A stretch of 5,636 nucleotides of DNA, from positions 1 to 5,636 of the forward strand of contig JBKQWK010000288.1 of assembly GCA_052139595.1 (NCBI GenBank), in the 5' to 3' direction. The notes beneath the pieces are model-generated. The model saw only the letters and a list, made by a program, of their open reading frames with translations. It made no database searches and was not told the origin of the DNA. The number at the start of each line of letters is the position of its first letter. Within the stretch, counting starts at the first letter, position 1. The DNA comes from JBKQWK01 sp052139595. GTDB taxonomy: Bacteria; Actinomycetota; Thermoleophilia; UBA2241. The position numbers and the translations under genes were made by a program. Positions 4,628 to 5,636 of the stretch are shown in pieces.

Positions 4628-5636
4628 ATGACACCCGCCACGACCGGGCCGATGTCGGTGAGCTCACGCTCGTTGCTGCCCGTTTACCTGGCGCACAGCC
4701 TGGTGCATCTCTACCTGATGCTCTTCCCCGCTGTGCTCTTCATCGTCAAGCATCAATTCGGTCAGAGCTACGCCATCCTCGGCGCCGTCTACATGGGGGC
4801 CACCATGGTCTACGGCTTCGGTGCCCTGCCGGTCGCCTACTGGGTTACACGCACGAATCCGCTGGTCCTCATCCGCGTCGGCACGCTGGCGGCAGCCTTA
4901 GCCTGCTTCGGCATCGCCACCGCGCCGAACGCGGCCATTCTCGCCGTTGGCCTGCTCGTGCTCGGGGCCGCGGCCTCGGTCCACCACACCGCCGCCTTCA
5001 CGTACATCGCCCACGTGAGCGAGAACGACGCCCGCCTCTTCGGCCACTGGGGAGCCTGGGGCAACATTGGTCTCACGATTTCACCAGCATTTGCAGGGCT
5101 GCTCGGCTGGCTGGTCTCGTGGCGTCTGCCCTTCGCCGCTGCTGGTGTCTTAGGGCTCATCATCAGCGCCGTGCTGTGGCGGCGCGGAACGTCACCATCG
5201 GCCGCACCGGCCAGAACGGAAGCGCCTCGCGATGTCGCGCCCGTCACTACTAACCTGACCGCCCTGGCCTGGCTATTCGGCATCAGCATGGCGATGGGCT
5301 TCATTTACACCGGCTTCACCACGTATCTGCCTGCCTACACGGGCGTGCGAGCCAGCTTTCTGCCCACCGCCGACGTCGTCCGCGGTGGGCTCGTCGCCTC
5401 CCTCGTTTACGGCGTCGGCTTCTTTGGCCAGTGGTGGGGCGGCCATATTGGCGCGCGCCCGCACCTGCCGCGACGTTACACGTTCATCATCGCCGGCAAC
5501 GCCGTGCTTCTCGCCGGCATCTTCGCTAGCGCGAGTTGGCTGCTCATGGCGATGCTCATCGTCTTCAGCTTTCTCCATTTCAGTACGCAGCCGCTTGAAA
5601 AACACCGTCATCGCCAGATTCACGGCGCAGCGCTCA
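4628..5636 (+). CDS. MFS transporter, partial (cut by window end) and probably frameshifted near 5600
   Basis: The frame from ATG 4628 stays open for 336 codons to the window edge. It encodes about ten hydrophobic segments in the usual MFS 6+6 plan: six to about residue 184, a polar central loop (185-208, RRGTSPSAAPARTEAPRD), then TM7 onward. VHHTAAFTYIAHV (118-130) followed by RLFGHWGAWGNIGLTISP (136-153) resembles the YHPA...RGRALG region of fosmidomycin-resistance-like MFS proteins, so an exporter is plausible; the substrate is unknown. The start follows the mannosyltransferase stop by 13 bases with no clear Shine-Dalgarno, suggesting translational coupling; ATG 4652 is an alternative. In the current frame the protein changes after QPLE (321-324) from hydrophobic to KHRHRQIHGAAL. 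Removing one A of the run at 5598-5602 restores QPLENTVIARFTAQR, the type expected here (QPxxNxxIA). The real gene is therefore either mutated or affected by a one-base sequence error. Confidence 0.8.
   Translation, partial: MTPATTGPMSVSSRSLLPVYLAHSLVHLYLMLFPAVLFIVKHQFGQSYAILGAVYMGATMVYGFGALPVAYWVTRTNPLVLIRVGTLAAALACFGIATAPNAAILAVGLLVLGAAASVHHTAAFTYIAHVSENDARLFGHWGAWGNIGLTISPAFAGLLGWLVSWRLPFAAAGVLGLIISAVLWRRGTSPSAAPARTEAPRDVAPVTTNLTALAWLFGISMAMGFIYTGFTTYLPAYTGVRASFLPTADVVRGGLVASLVYGVGFFGQWWGGHIGARPHLPRRYTFIIAGNAVLLAGIFASASWLLMAMLIVFSFLHFSTQPLEKHRHRQIHGAAL

Noticed and set aside
5592..5606. Programmed ribosomal frameshifting at the A run in the MFS gene
   Set aside because: Restoring the family sequence needs a +1 shift, while the A run would favour -1 slippage, and gaaaaac lacks the full X-XXY-YYZ heptamer. 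A simple one-base indel is likelier.
4837..5623. Minus-strand open frames opposite the MFS gene (4837-5304 and 5273-5623)
   Set aside because: The plus-strand frame gives a clear multi-helix transporter; the minus products are low-complexity Ala/Arg/Met-rich with no motif.

Overview
The window is GC-rich bacterial chromosomal DNA. It has the ordinary Shine-Dalgarno and sigma70-like signals of a bacterium, a bacterial-type GT39 protein mannosyltransferase, a SatP-type carboxylate transporter and a stand-alone histidine ammonia-lyase. Two perfect CGAAC-N4-GTTCG palindromes match the LexA box used by Gram-positive and Actinobacteria-type LexA. The set would suit a Chloroflexota- or Actinobacteria-like genome. 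That placement is an inference from gene type and base composition, not from a marker gene.

Layout, left to right. Positions 1-132 are non-coding, with a strong hairpin at the left edge. Positions 133-780 (minus) hold satP, a short acetate/succinate-proton symporter very like the E. coli protein. Positions 781-1102 are a 322-base gap with a candidate satP promoter, a 10-bp palindrome, and a composite element of two identical 16-bp LexA-like repeats flanking a perfect 19-bp inverted repeat. Positions 1103-2629 (minus) hold a complete hutH with a GTG start. Positions 2630-2910 are a divergent promoter region. Positions 2911-4614 (plus) hold a complete PMT-family mannosyltransferase with a perfect 13-bp hairpin inside the coding sequence. 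From 4628 to the right edge (plus) runs an MFS transporter, cut by the window end and apparently frameshifted near 5600.

How the genes work together. The minus pair could handle small nitrogen and carbon compounds: HutH releases ammonia and urocanate from histidine, and SatP moves acetate or succinate. No other hut gene is present, and the hairpin-rich gap argues against one simple operon. The plus pair is tightly spaced (13 bases) and looks like an operon of a membrane glycosyltransferase and a transporter. No transfer of substrate between them can be read from the sequence.

I found no clear new multi-gene system, CRISPR array, tRNA, rRNA or insertion sequence. The observations most worth checking are the MFS frameshift, the twin LexA-like boxes around a long hairpin, and the hairpin inside the PMT gene.
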